Positions 53,454-60,979 of a stretch of 64,000 bases of DNA are shown piece after piece. The notes below the pieces were generated by a model. That model did no database searches. It saw nothing but the letters and a program-made list of their open reading frames with translations, and was not told the origin of the DNA. Origin of the DNA: Streptomyces sp. SID13031 (lineage in GTDB: Bacteria; Actinomycetota; Actinomycetes; Propionibacteriales; Kribbellaceae); NCBI RefSeq assembly GCF_010548305.1, contig NZ_JAAGLV010000016.1:155599-219598 (forward strand). The letters run 5' to 3'. The position numbers were made by a program, and so were the translations under genes. Numbering within the stretch: position 1 is the stretch's first letter; each line of letters opens with the position of its first letter.

Positions 53454-53469
53454 TTCCAACTAGACCACT
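53454..53469 (-). promoter_or_regulatory. DasR/NagR-like half operator
   Basis: On the minus strand this reads AGTGGTCTAGTTGGAA. The first ten bases agree with the dre consensus A-S-TGGTCTAGACCA-S-T; the second half does not. It lies 76 bases upstream of the GntR start and may be an autoregulatory site. Confidence 0.4.
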
Positions 53470-53682
53470 AACTACTGCCGACAGTACTGTCCGGCCCCCC
53501 AGGCCGCCAGCAATCATCCTCCCAGGAAGTGGCTAACTTTCGCAGTAGGAGAGCCCACAGATTGTGACGACCGGTACGCCGAGGCCGGCCCGGACCCGTT
53601 AGAATCAGGTGAGAGCGGGGAACTCCTCGCGCTCGGTGTGCCGGGAAGTCTGGTCGGCGATTGGTCCGATCACGCCCGACCA

Positions 53683-53710
53683 CTCGAGTCATTCCGCTCG
53701 AGTCATTCCT
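53683..53710 (+). repeat. 14-bp tandem duplication upstream of nhaA
   Basis: CTCGAGTCATTCC occurs twice in a row, at 53683 and 53697, ending 13 bases before the nhaA start. The rest of the 345-bp gap (53379-53723) shows no gene; it holds the half operator at 53454 and ordinary promoter-like sequence. Confidence 0.7.
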
Positions 53711-53723
53711 AAGGGGGCCGCCG

Positions 53724-54929
53724 GTGCGGCTGCTGCAGAAACGACGAGCCTTTCCCCGGATCCTGGGATCCGAACGCGCCTTCCTGGCCGACACGCTGCG
53801 GGCCGAGACGACCGGTGGCCTGGTGCTCGTCGGGGCCGCGGTGATCGCGCTGATCTGGGCGAACTCGCCCTGGCAGGACGGCTACCACCACCTGCGCGAC
53901 GCCCAGCTCGGTCCGTTGACCGTCGAGCAGTGGGCGACCGACGGCGCGCTGACGTTGTTCTTCTACCTGGCCGGTGTCGAGCTGAAACGCGAGCTCGTGG
54001 TCGGCACGCTGTCGAAGCTCAGCGAGGCCGTCGTGCCGGTGGTCGCGGCGTTCTGCGGGATGGCGGCACCGGCCCTGATCTACGCAGGCATCAACCTGAC
54101 CGTTGCCGATGGCAAGCCGCACGGCTGGGCGGTGCCGACGGCAACGGATATCGCGTTCGCCCTCGCGGTGCTCGCGATCGTCGGGCGGTCGTTGCCCAGC
54201 GCGCTCAGAGCGTTCCTGCTCACCTTGGCGGTCGTCGACGACTTCGGCGCGATCCTGGTGATCGCCGCCTTCTTCTCGCACGGGATCAACCTGCTCTACC
54301 TGCTGGCCGCTGTCGTCCTGATCGCGGCGTTCTACTTCCTGCAACGCCGGCGAGTCCGTACTCCGCTGGCGTACGTGCCGGTCGTCCTGGGCGCGTGGTG
54401 GTTCATGCACGAGTCGGGCATCCACGCCACGATCGCGGGCGTCGCGCTCGGCCTGGTCACGCGGGTGCTGCCTGACGCGGACGAGGACAGGTCGCCCGCC
54501 GAGCGGCTGGAGCACCGCCTACGTCCGTGGTCCGCCGGGGTCGCCGTACCGGTGTTCGCGCTGTTCGCCGCGGGGGTCACGCTCGGCGGGGATACGTTGC
54601 ACGCGATGCTGACCGATCCGGTCGCTATCGGCGTGGTCGCCGGGTTGATGGCCGGCAAGGTCATCGGCGTCTTCGGCGGGTCGTGGCTGACGGCCCGCTT
54701 CACCCGGGCCGAGCTGAACTCCGACCTGGCCTGGCGAGACGTCGGCGCGGTCTCGGTGCTGGCCGGGATCGGTTTCACCGTCGCGCTGCTGATCGCCCAG
54801 CTCGCCTTCGGCGACGACCTCGCCCAGATCGAGCGCGCCAAGGCCGCGGTACTGGTCGCGTCGGTGCTGTCCGCGCTGATCGCGGCCGTACTGCTGTTCC
54901 GCCGCAACCGCGCGTATGCCGAGGAATGA
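53724..54929 (+). CDS. nhaA: Na+/H+ antiporter NhaA
   Basis: A 401-residue inner-membrane antiporter with about 12 helices. TDGALTLFFYLAGVELKRELVVG and the ion-binding TLAVVDDFGAILVIA (adjacent aspartates) are diagnostic, as are ATDIAFALAVLA and GIGFTVALLIAQLAF. The GTG at 53724 follows AAGGGGG by 6 bases; a longer upstream frame is not supported. In actinobacterial genomes nhaA commonly sits in the same block as the holin-like, hydrolase and marP genes found downstream here. Confidence 0.92.
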   Translation: MRLLQKRRAFPRILGSERAFLADTLRAETTGGLVLVGAAVIALIWANSPWQDGYHHLRDAQLGPLTVEQWATDGALTLFFYLAGVELKRELVVGTLSKLSEAVVPVVAAFCGMAAPALIYAGINLTVADGKPHGWAVPTATDIAFALAVLAIVGRSLPSALRAFLLTLAVVDDFGAILVIAAFFSHGINLLYLLAAVVLIAAFYFLQRRRVRTPLAYVPVVLGAWWFMHESGIHATIAGVALGLVTRVLPDADEDRSPAERLEHRLRPWSAGVAVPVFALFAAGVTLGGDTLHAMLTDPVAIGVVAGLMAGKVIGVFGGSWLTARFTRAELNSDLAWRDVGAVSVLAGIGFTVALLIAQLAFGDDLAQIERAKAAVLVASVLSALIAAVLLFRRNRAYAEE

Positions 54930-54995
54930 GCTGCGGGTACAAGCTAGTGTCGGGGGCAGTGTCACGAGACCGCAGGCCCGTGTGAAAGGAGCGCC

Positions 54996-55400
54996 ATGTC
55001 GATGGGGCAGACCGAGGATGAGCCCACTGTCGGGCAACTCGTCGCCAATGCCAGCAAGGATCTGTCCAGCCTGGTGCGCAGTGAGCTGGAGCTGGCCAAG
55101 TCGGAGCTGAAGTCGACCGCGATCAAGGCCGGCACCGGCGCGGGCCTGTTCGGCGCCGCCGGCTTCCTGGCGCTGCTCGCGGTCATCCTGCTGTCCATCG
55201 CCGCGGCGTACGGCGTGAACGCGCTCGGCCTGCATCCGGCGCTCGCGTTCCTGATCGTTGCCGTGGTCTACCTGTTGATCGCGGCCGCGCTGATCCTGGT
55301 CGGCAAGAACCTGATCGGCAAGGCGAAGGGCCCGCAGCGCGCGATCGAGACCTCGAAGGAGTCCGTCGAGGCGCTCAAGGCGATCGGCAAGGGCGACTGA
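54996..55400 (+). CDS. holin-like membrane protein (Phage_holin_3_6 family)
   Basis: A 134-residue protein. The N-terminal TVGQLVANASKDLSSLVRSELELAKSELK helix is the family signature, followed by two membrane helices (about 47-70 and 76-102) and a charged tail. Despite the Pfam name it is a chromosomal housekeeping-type protein next to the epoxide-hydrolase-like gene in many actinobacteria; no phage genes are near. It is probably co-translated with the next gene. Confidence 0.85.
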   Translation: MSMGQTEDEPTVGQLVANASKDLSSLVRSELELAKSELKSTAIKAGTGAGLFGAAGFLALLAVILLSIAAAYGVNALGLHPALAFLIVAVVYLLIAAALILVGKNLIGKAKGPQRAIETSKESVEALKAIGKGD

Positions 55401-56356
55401 GCCCGGCCGGGGTTTCTGACTTACTCGTCGATGGGCCGTGGTCGCATTCGCTGGTCGCGGCCAATGGGGCGAGGTTCCACGTCGCCGAGTGCGGCGCGGC
55501 GGACGATCCCCTGGTGCTGTTCCTGCACGGTTTCCCCGAGTTCTGGTGGGCTTGGCGGCATCAGCTGCCGGTGGTCGCCGCAGCGGGGTACCGGGCGGTG
55601 GCGATGGACCTGCGCGGCTACGGCGCCAGCGACAAGACCCCGCGTGGCTACGACCCCTTCACGGTCTCCGCGGATATCTCGGGCGTCATCCGGTCGCTGG
55701 GGGCGACTGACGCGGTCGTCGTCGGGCACGGCTGGGGTGGGTTCGTCGCATGGTCAGCCGCAGTACTAGCGCCCAAGCAGGTACGAGCGCTGGCGGCCGT
55801 GTCGGCTCCACACCCACTGCAGCTGATGCGATCCGGGCAACCGCGGTCTGTGGCTCAGGTGGGCTGGTTCCAGCTGCCGATCCTGCCGGAGCGGCGGCTG
55901 CTCGCCCATGACGGCATCCACATCGAGCAGCTCCTCCGCGCTTGGTCTGCCCCGGGCGGCACCTTCCCTGACGCTGAGGCGTCGCGCCGGTACCGGGCCG
56001 CCCTGCAGGTTTGGCCGGCGCCGCACTGTGCGTTGGAGTACCACCGCTGGTTCGTCCGCTCGCGCCTACGCGCCGACGGCCGGCGGTACTCCGCCCACAT
56101 GCGCACCCCGGTCGCAGTACCGGTCCTGCAGGTCCACGGCGCCCTGGACGGCGCGATCAACCCGGCCAGCTCGACCACACCCGCGGGGCTGGTCGATGGC
56201 CGGCTACAACACGAAGTACTGACCACCGCCGGCCACTTCCCCCACGAGGAGACGCCGGAGTTGTTCAACCAGCTACTGCTCGACTGGCTGAAGTCGCTAG
56301 GCGACAGCGACCGGCCCGACGGTCCCGGCGACGGTCCAACCCGGTCCCGTTCTTGA
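55397..56356 (+). CDS. alpha/beta hydrolase, epoxide hydrolase-like (EphE position), nucleophile changed
   Basis: A 319-residue protein if started at CTG 55397, which overlaps the holin-like stop as CTGA. Coding similarity clearly begins before the first internal GTG (VDGPWSHSLVAANGARFHVAE), and no ATG, GTG or TTG is available upstream in frame. The oxyanion motif HGFPEFWW, cap domain and C-terminal catalytic His (AGHFPHEE) are present. The nucleophile elbow reads GHGWGG at residue 112 where epoxide hydrolases have GHDWGG, so the usual Asp is missing. The 3-prime end overlaps the convergent gene by 60 bases. Confidence 0.75.
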   Translation: MSPAGVSDLLVDGPWSHSLVAANGARFHVAECGAADDPLVLFLHGFPEFWWAWRHQLPVVAAAGYRAVAMDLRGYGASDKTPRGYDPFTVSADISGVIRSLGATDAVVVGHGWGGFVAWSAAVLAPKQVRALAAVSAPHPLQLMRSGQPRSVAQVGWFQLPILPERRLLAHDGIHIEQLLRAWSAPGGTFPDAEASRRYRAALQVWPAPHCALEYHRWFVRSRLRADGRRYSAHMRTPVAVPVLQVHGALDGAINPASSTTPAGLVDGRLQHEVLTTAGHFPHEETPELFNQLLLDWLKSLGDSDRPDGPGDGPTRSRS

Positions 56357-57046
56357 CTCCGTGCCTGCGCCACCCTCCTGGGCGATGATGGTGGGCGTCA
56401 GCCGGTAGGTCAGCCATTGCGCGTCCAGGCAGCCTCTCCACATGCTCATCCCGATCGTGGCCGACGATCCGTTCTCGGCCATCACGATCGGGCCGAGCGT
56501 GACGTACGGCGTGCCGTCGGCCTGAGTGCAGACGTCTGGACCAGCCGGCGCCCCTTTCACCCAGCTGATCGGCACTCCCGCGAACTTCGCGATCCCGGCC
56601 TGCTGCTGCTTGCTGAGCGGCGTGCCAGCGCCTGCGCCGCCGATCGGGGAACTCGCCTTCTCGTACGACGCGTCGAGCACCTTCACGACCGGCCAGCCAC
56701 CGGCCGGGCGCTCCCATTTCGTCAGCTCGGCGATGGCCAGGCCGGTCAGCTTGGTATTCAACTCTGCCGGCGCAGGCAGGCCGGCGAACACCTTCGACGG
56801 TGCGTTCGACGGGCGCGACGACGTCGAACCCTTGGCCGACTCGGAGGGCGACGAGCCGGGGCCGGTTCCGGCGATCGAGATTCCGCCACCGAGGACCGCG
56901 AGGACGGCGGCGGCAGCCAGCAGCGCGGGCGCCTTGCGGCGTACCGCCCGTGACGTTGCCTCAGGCAACTGCTCTAGCAGATCTTCCTTCTCCGTAAAGG
57001 TTTCGCGGAGGAGTTGGCCGACCTCTTCGTCCGTCAGTTTGGGCAT
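56297..57046 (-). CDS. single-pass membrane protein paired with sigma factor
   Basis: A 249-residue protein. Residues 1-40 are cytoplasmic (TDEEVGQLLRETFTEKEDLLEQL), residues about 41-60 form one membrane helix, a Ser/Pro linker follows and residues 95-249 are extracytoplasmic. It starts 1 base after the sigma-factor stop. The layout fits an anti-sigma-like or signal-receiving partner of that factor, but no zinc-binding HxxxCxxC motif is visible. Confidence 0.65.
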   Translation of the reverse strand: MPKLTDEEVGQLLRETFTEKEDLLEQLPEATSRAVRRKAPALLAAAAVLAVLGGGISIAGTGPGSSPSESAKGSTSSRPSNAPSKVFAGLPAPAELNTKLTGLAIAELTKWERPAGGWPVVKVLDASYEKASSPIGGAGAGTPLSKQQQAGIAKFAGVPISWVKGAPAGPDVCTQADGTPYVTLGPIVMAENGSSATIGMSMWRGCLDAQWLTYRLTPTIIAQEGGAGTESRTGPGWTVAGTVGPVAVA

Positions 57047-57047
57047 T

Positions 57048-57563
57048 TCAGTGGTCCTTGTCAGAGGTCGGGAGGTTCGCGCGCAGGTTCGCCAGGCCGC
57101 GGGACGCGTTGGAGCGGACGGTGACCTGGGAGCAGCCGAGGATGGCGGCGATCTCGTCGTCCGGCAGGTCTTCGTAGAACCGCAGAACCAGTACTGCGCG
57201 CTGCTGGCGCGGCAGGCCCGCGAGGAGACGCCAAGCCGCGTCCCGTTGTGCATGGCGAGTGCCGATGTCGTCACCGGTGGGGGCCTCCGGCAGGTCGGCC
57301 AGTGGCACCTCTTGGTTCTTGAGCAGCCGACGCCAGCTCAGGAACTCGTTGACGACCATCTTGCTCAGGTACGCGTCCGGCTGGTCGAGCGCGCCGATCC
57401 GGTCCCACCGGCGGTGCGCTCGCGCCAGGACCGTCTGGACGAGATCCTCAGCGCCGTGCACTCCACCGGTCAGCATGAGCGCGAGCCGCAGCAAGCGCCG
57501 CTCGCTCGACGTCACCAGCTCGTCGAACGAGAGTCGCTCGGTGTCCCCGCCCGTAATCGTCAC
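57048..57563 (-). CDS. ECF RNA polymerase sigma factor, SigE family
   Basis: A 171-residue protein. Region 2 is LRLALMLTGGVHGAEDLVQTVLARAHRRWDRI with DAYLSKMVVNEFLSWRR, and region 4 is LAGLPRQQRAVLVLRFYEDLPDDEIAAILGCSQVTVRSNASRGLANLR. It belongs to the group usually annotated SigE family in Streptomyces-like genomes. The next gene encodes a membrane protein with an extracytoplasmic domain, so extracellular control is likely. The pair lies in the middle of an otherwise conserved block. Confidence 0.88.
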   Translation of the reverse strand: MTITGGDTERLSFDELVTSSERRLLRLALMLTGGVHGAEDLVQTVLARAHRRWDRIGALDQPDAYLSKMVVNEFLSWRRLLKNQEVPLADLPEAPTGDDIGTRHAQRDAAWRLLAGLPRQQRAVLVLRFYEDLPDDEIAAILGCSQVTVRSNASRGLANLRANLPTSDKDH

Positions 57564-57615
57564 ACCCTTCCAACGCCGCGGCTGCCCCGATCTGTTGCAC
57601 CGGGATGCAGCGGAA

Positions 57616-58788
57616 TCAGGTGCAGCTGTGTGTGGATACTTCCTGGGTCGCCTTGGCGCCGGCTGCGGCGTCCTCCGCGACCTGCTCGGCGGTCAGCACG
57701 TAGCCGGTCCGGTTGTCCTCGACGGAGGCGGCGAAGACCACGCCGTACACGGTGCCCTTCGACGAGAGCAGTGGGCCGCCTGAGTTGCCGGGGCGGACCT
57801 GCGCATAGATGGAGAAGGCCCGGCGGGTCACCGTCTTGTCGCCGTAGATATCCGGGCCGCGCAGCCGCTCCTCGGAACGGATCCGGGCCGGCTCGGAGTC
57901 GAACGGCCCGTTCTCGGGGTAGCCGAGTACGACCGCGGGCGCGTCGGCCTTGCCGTCGGTGTCGAACGCCAGCGGCTTCGCGGTGAGCTCAGGCACATAC
58001 AGCACGGCGATGTCCACGCTCGAGTCGAAGAGCACCACCTTGGCGTCGTACGAGTGGCCGTTGACCTCCACCTTCGGCGAGCTCACGCCGGCCACCACAT
58101 GGGCGTTCGTCATCACACGCTGGGGGGCGTAGACGAAGCCACTGCCCTCGAGACCGCGTGAGCAGTTCGCGACACCGGTCACCTTGGCGATCCGGGTATA
58201 CGCCAGGCGCACCGTGGGGTTGCGCGCGATCGCGCCGTCCGGCGGCTGCGTATCGCGGATCCGCTCCGGTACGAACGGGTCGAGGAAGCGCGGGAACAGA
58301 TCGGTGTTCACCACGTCGTTGAACGCCTGCAGCGCGCGATCGGCACCACCCGGCAGCGCCTCGTCGACCTTGGCGAGCACCTGCGAACCACGCACGGCCG
58401 ACGTCACGCTGGGGATCCGGGCGCCGCTGACGGCGACACCGAGCACCCACGAGACGACCAGCACGGACGCGGCAGCCAGTGCTGCGCCGCCGAGCGCGTC
58501 GACGGCCTTGACCGGTTTCCAGGAGATCTTGTTGCGCAGCTTGGAGCCGAGCAGGGCTCCCACGGTCCGCCCGATCGAGGCCAGCAACACGACCAGTACG
58601 AGCGCCGCGAAGGACACCTCGACGCTGGGCGAGAAGTTGTCCAGCACCCGCGGTACGCCGTACACGCCGACCGCGGCTCCTGCCAGCAGCCCGAGCGTGG
58701 CGCAGGCGCCGAGCACGAACCCCTCGATGTAGCCCGAGATCGCCACCAGCGCCGTCACCACCAGCAGCGCGATATCGAGACCGCTCAC
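57616..58788 (-). CDS. marP: MarP-like membrane serine protease (CvpA + trypsin domains)
   Basis: A 390-residue protein. Four membrane helices of the CvpA type (about 5-120) precede a chymotrypsin-like protease domain. The triad is His230 (TNAHVV), Asp259 (SSVDIAV) and Ser336 (RPGNSGGPL). Cys209 and Cys389 are placed like the redox disulfide of mycobacterial MarP. The M. tuberculosis enzyme is needed for acid resistance. The start overlaps the NUDIX stop (ATGA), and the same gene order (nth, tlpA, NUDIX, marP) is found in mycobacteria. Confidence 0.9.
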   Translation of the reverse strand: MSGLDIALLVVTALVAISGYIEGFVLGACATLGLLAGAAVGVYGVPRVLDNFSPSVEVSFAALVLVVLLASIGRTVGALLGSKLRNKISWKPVKAVDALGGAALAAASVLVVSWVLGVAVSGARIPSVTSAVRGSQVLAKVDEALPGGADRALQAFNDVVNTDLFPRFLDPFVPERIRDTQPPDGAIARNPTVRLAYTRIAKVTGVANCSRGLEGSGFVYAPQRVMTNAHVVAGVSSPKVEVNGHSYDAKVVLFDSSVDIAVLYVPELTAKPLAFDTDGKADAPAVVLGYPENGPFDSEPARIRSEERLRGPDIYGDKTVTRRAFSIYAQVRPGNSGGPLLSSKGTVYGVVFAASVEDNRTGYVLTAEQVAEDAAAGAKATQEVSTHSCT

Positions 58789-59558
58789 TCCACACCCTCC
58801 GGACGCCCCAGGTCGTGCTCGATGGCTGTCAGCCGTCGAACATCCTCCGGCCGCCGCCCCACACTCCGCCAGGCCGCCTCGACCAGTCGGTCGGGCAACG
58901 GTACGACGTTGCCGGGGTCCCAGTCGCGTGCCCAGCCGCCGAGCTTCAGTAACTTGTCGAGCAGACCGGCGGTGAAACCCCAGATGTAGAGGTCACCCAC
59001 GGTGAACGCCGGGCCGGTGAAACCCGACGGATGCAAGCAGCTGATCCGGTTGGCGGGGTCGGTCAGCGCCGCGATCGAGACTCGGTGGACCGAGGCCACC
59101 TCGGCCGGATCGACCACCGCGACCGGCGACGGCTCCCGCCACCAGCCGAGCACCGGCGACACGGCGAAGTTGCTCACCGGCACCCAGAGTGACGGCCAGA
59201 CGGCGAAAACCTCGACCCCGCCCGGATCGAGGCCGGTCTCCTCCTCCGCTTCGCGGAGCGCAGTACGGATCAGTCCTTCGACGCCGGTGCCGTCCTCGGG
59301 GTCGACGCGGCCGCCGGGGAAGGCCATCTGACCGGCGTGGCTACGCAGCGTCCAGGAACGCTCGGTCAGCAAGACGTCCGGGCCGTCAGCATGGTTGCCA
59401 TCGGCAAGAAGAATCAGGACCGCGGAACCGCGCACGTCCGTATCGTCCTCGGGCGGCAGGAACCGGGACAGCTCTTGCGGGTCGACCTCTTTCGATGCCG
59501 TCCGCAACTGCTGCAGGAACTCGGGCAGCTCCACGTCGTACGTCGTGCTGGTCCTCAC
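58785..59558 (-). CDS. NUDIX hydrolase, CoA pyrophosphatase type
   Basis: A 257-residue protein. LLTERSWTLRSHAGQMAFPGG directly precedes the Nudix box (residues 82-110) whose REAEEETG core is intact; this combination is the CoA-diphosphatase (UPF0035) signature. It should cleave CoA or acyl-CoA to 4-phosphopantetheine and ADP. The GTG at 59558 overlaps the tlpA-like stop; a longer upstream frame is a shadow. It lies between tlpA-like and marP as in mycobacteria. Confidence 0.87.
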   Translation of the reverse strand: MRTSTTYDVELPEFLQQLRTASKEVDPQELSRFLPPEDDTDVRGSAVLILLADGNHADGPDVLLTERSWTLRSHAGQMAFPGGRVDPEDGTGVEGLIRTALREAEEETGLDPGGVEVFAVWPSLWVPVSNFAVSPVLGWWREPSPVAVVDPAEVASVHRVSIAALTDPANRISCLHPSGFTGPAFTVGDLYIWGFTAGLLDKLLKLGGWARDWDPGNVVPLPDRLVEAAWRSVGRRPEDVRRLTAIEHDLGRPEGVE

Positions 59559-60169
59559 AGGCTGACCCCCAGCTTGTCCTTCACGAGCTGATCCAGCTCC
59601 TGCTGCGACGTGATCGGCTTGCGGTGGTAATAGACCGCCCCGGACTTGTCGACGAATGCCGTCACCGGCGGACCGGCGATCCTGAACGGCTGCTGGAGTT
59701 GCTTGTCGCGGTCGACCAGATGCGGGTAGTCCCACTTGTGGTCGACCGCGAACTTCACCGCGAGATCCGGACGGGTGTCGATGTAGTCGATCCCGAGCAA
59801 CTGCAGCTTGTCGCCGGCCTTGCGGTGCAGCTCGGCGAGGTACGGCGCCTCCTCGCGGCAGGGCCCGCACCACTGCGCCCAGACGTTGATCACCAGTGGG
59901 CCGCGAAGGTCGGACAAGCGGATGTCAGGCCCTTTACCCAGGCAGGGAAGGCTGATCTCCGGCAACCCCTTGGGCGCCGGCTGCCGCGACTGGACGCTCG
60001 GGCAAGCCTGCAACTGGTCAGCCCCTGCAACCGTCCCGCCCGGCTCCTTCGCAACACTTCCCGGCTTGTCATCGCCACAAGCCACCAACAACCCCAGGAC
60101 GGCAACGGTCGCCAGCACAGCAACCCAGCGCCGGGCGGCCGTAGTACGAGGGCTTGGTGGGGTGATCAC
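59555..60169 (-). CDS. TlpA/ResA-like thioredoxin-fold lipoprotein
   Basis: A 204-residue protein. The signal sequence ends in the lipobox LLVAC with Cys31 as the lipid-modified residue. The thioredoxin domain carries WCGPC (Cys101, Cys104), and GPPVTAFVDKSG provides the cis-Pro loop. It acts outside the membrane as a thiol reductant or oxidant. Extra cysteines at 56 and 76 may form a separate disulfide. Overlaps nth upstream and the NUDIX gene downstream by 4 bases each. Confidence 0.88.
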   Translation of the reverse strand: MITPPSPRTTAARRWVAVLATVAVLGLLVACGDDKPGSVAKEPGGTVAGADQLQACPSVQSRQPAPKGLPEISLPCLGKGPDIRLSDLRGPLVINVWAQWCGPCREEAPYLAELHRKAGDKLQLLGIDYIDTRPDLAVKFAVDHKWDYPHLVDRDKQLQQPFRIAGPPVTAFVDKSGAVYYHRKPITSQQELDQLVKDKLGVSL

Positions 60170-60942
60170 GCTGGGATCTTGACCAGTTTTGCGGCCAGGT
60201 CGGGGTCAGTGGGGCCGGTGCCGTAGGAGGGGCACCACTGCGCGATCGGGCAGGCGCCACACGCCGGCTTCTTGGCGTGGCAGCGGCGGCGGCCGTGGAA
60301 GATCAGCCGGTGCGACAGCATCGTCCAGTCCTTCTTCGGGAACAGCTCGCCGATGATGTGCTCGACCTTGACCGGGTCCTCCTCGGTGGTCCAGCCGAAG
60401 CGGCGGACCAGCCGGCCGAAGTGCGTGTCGACGGTGATACCGGGGACCCCGAAGGCGTTGCCCAGTACTACGTTCGCCGTCTTGCGGCCGGTGCCCGGGA
60501 GCTTGACCAGCTCCTCCAGCTTGCCGGGCACAACGCCGTCGTAGTCGTCGACGAGCACCTGGCCGAGCTTGAGCAGACTGTTCGTCTTGGCCCGGAAGAA
60601 GCCGGTCGGCTTGAGGATCGTCTCCATCTCTTCCCGATCGGCCTCGGCATACGCCGTCGCGTCCGGGTACTTCGCGAACAGTGTCGGGGTCACCTTGTTG
60701 ACCGTCACGTCGGTGGTCTGCGCCGACAGAATGGTCGCGACGAGCAGCTCCAGCGGGGTGGTGAAGTCGAGCTCGCAGTGCGCGTCCGGGTAGGTGTCCG
60801 TGAGCACCTTGTGCATCTTGCGAGCCCGCCGGACCAGTTGGGTCGGGGTCTCGTCGGTGAAAACGGGCGCCTTCCGCGGCAGCTTCAGCGGCACCAGGAG
60901 GGATTCAAGCGAGGCTGGAGCCTCGACACGCTGCGTCGGCAT
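60166..60942 (-). CDS. nth: endonuclease III
   Basis: A 258-residue DNA glycosylase/AP lyase of base-excision repair for oxidised pyrimidines. The helix-hairpin-helix LPGTGRKTAN contains the catalytic Lys154; the second catalytic residue is Asp172 in TVDTHFGRL. The 4Fe-4S ligands Cys221, 228, 231 and 237 have the correct C-X6-C-X2-C-X5-C spacing. The first 30 residues are an actinobacterial extension; the true start could be slightly downstream. First gene of the nth-tlpA-NUDIX-marP run. Confidence 0.95.
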   Translation of the reverse strand: MPTQRVEAPASLESLLVPLKLPRKAPVFTDETPTQLVRRARKMHKVLTDTYPDAHCELDFTTPLELLVATILSAQTTDVTVNKVTPTLFAKYPDATAYAEADREEMETILKPTGFFRAKTNSLLKLGQVLVDDYDGVVPGKLEELVKLPGTGRKTANVVLGNAFGVPGITVDTHFGRLVRRFGWTTEEDPVKVEHIIGELFPKKDWTMLSHRLIFHGRRRCHAKKPACGACPIAQWCPSYGTGPTDPDLAAKLVKIPA

Positions 60943-60979
60943 GCAGGCCAGCTTACGTCCGGGCTCCGACAGGTCGCGT

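Noticed and set aside
53470..53723. Riboswitch upstream of nhaA
   Set aside because: I could not recognise any conserved riboswitch core or consistent stems apart from the short tandem repeat.
54996..55400. Prophage signal from the holin-family gene
   Set aside because: This family is a common chromosomal membrane protein in the acs-marP block and no other phage genes are nearby.
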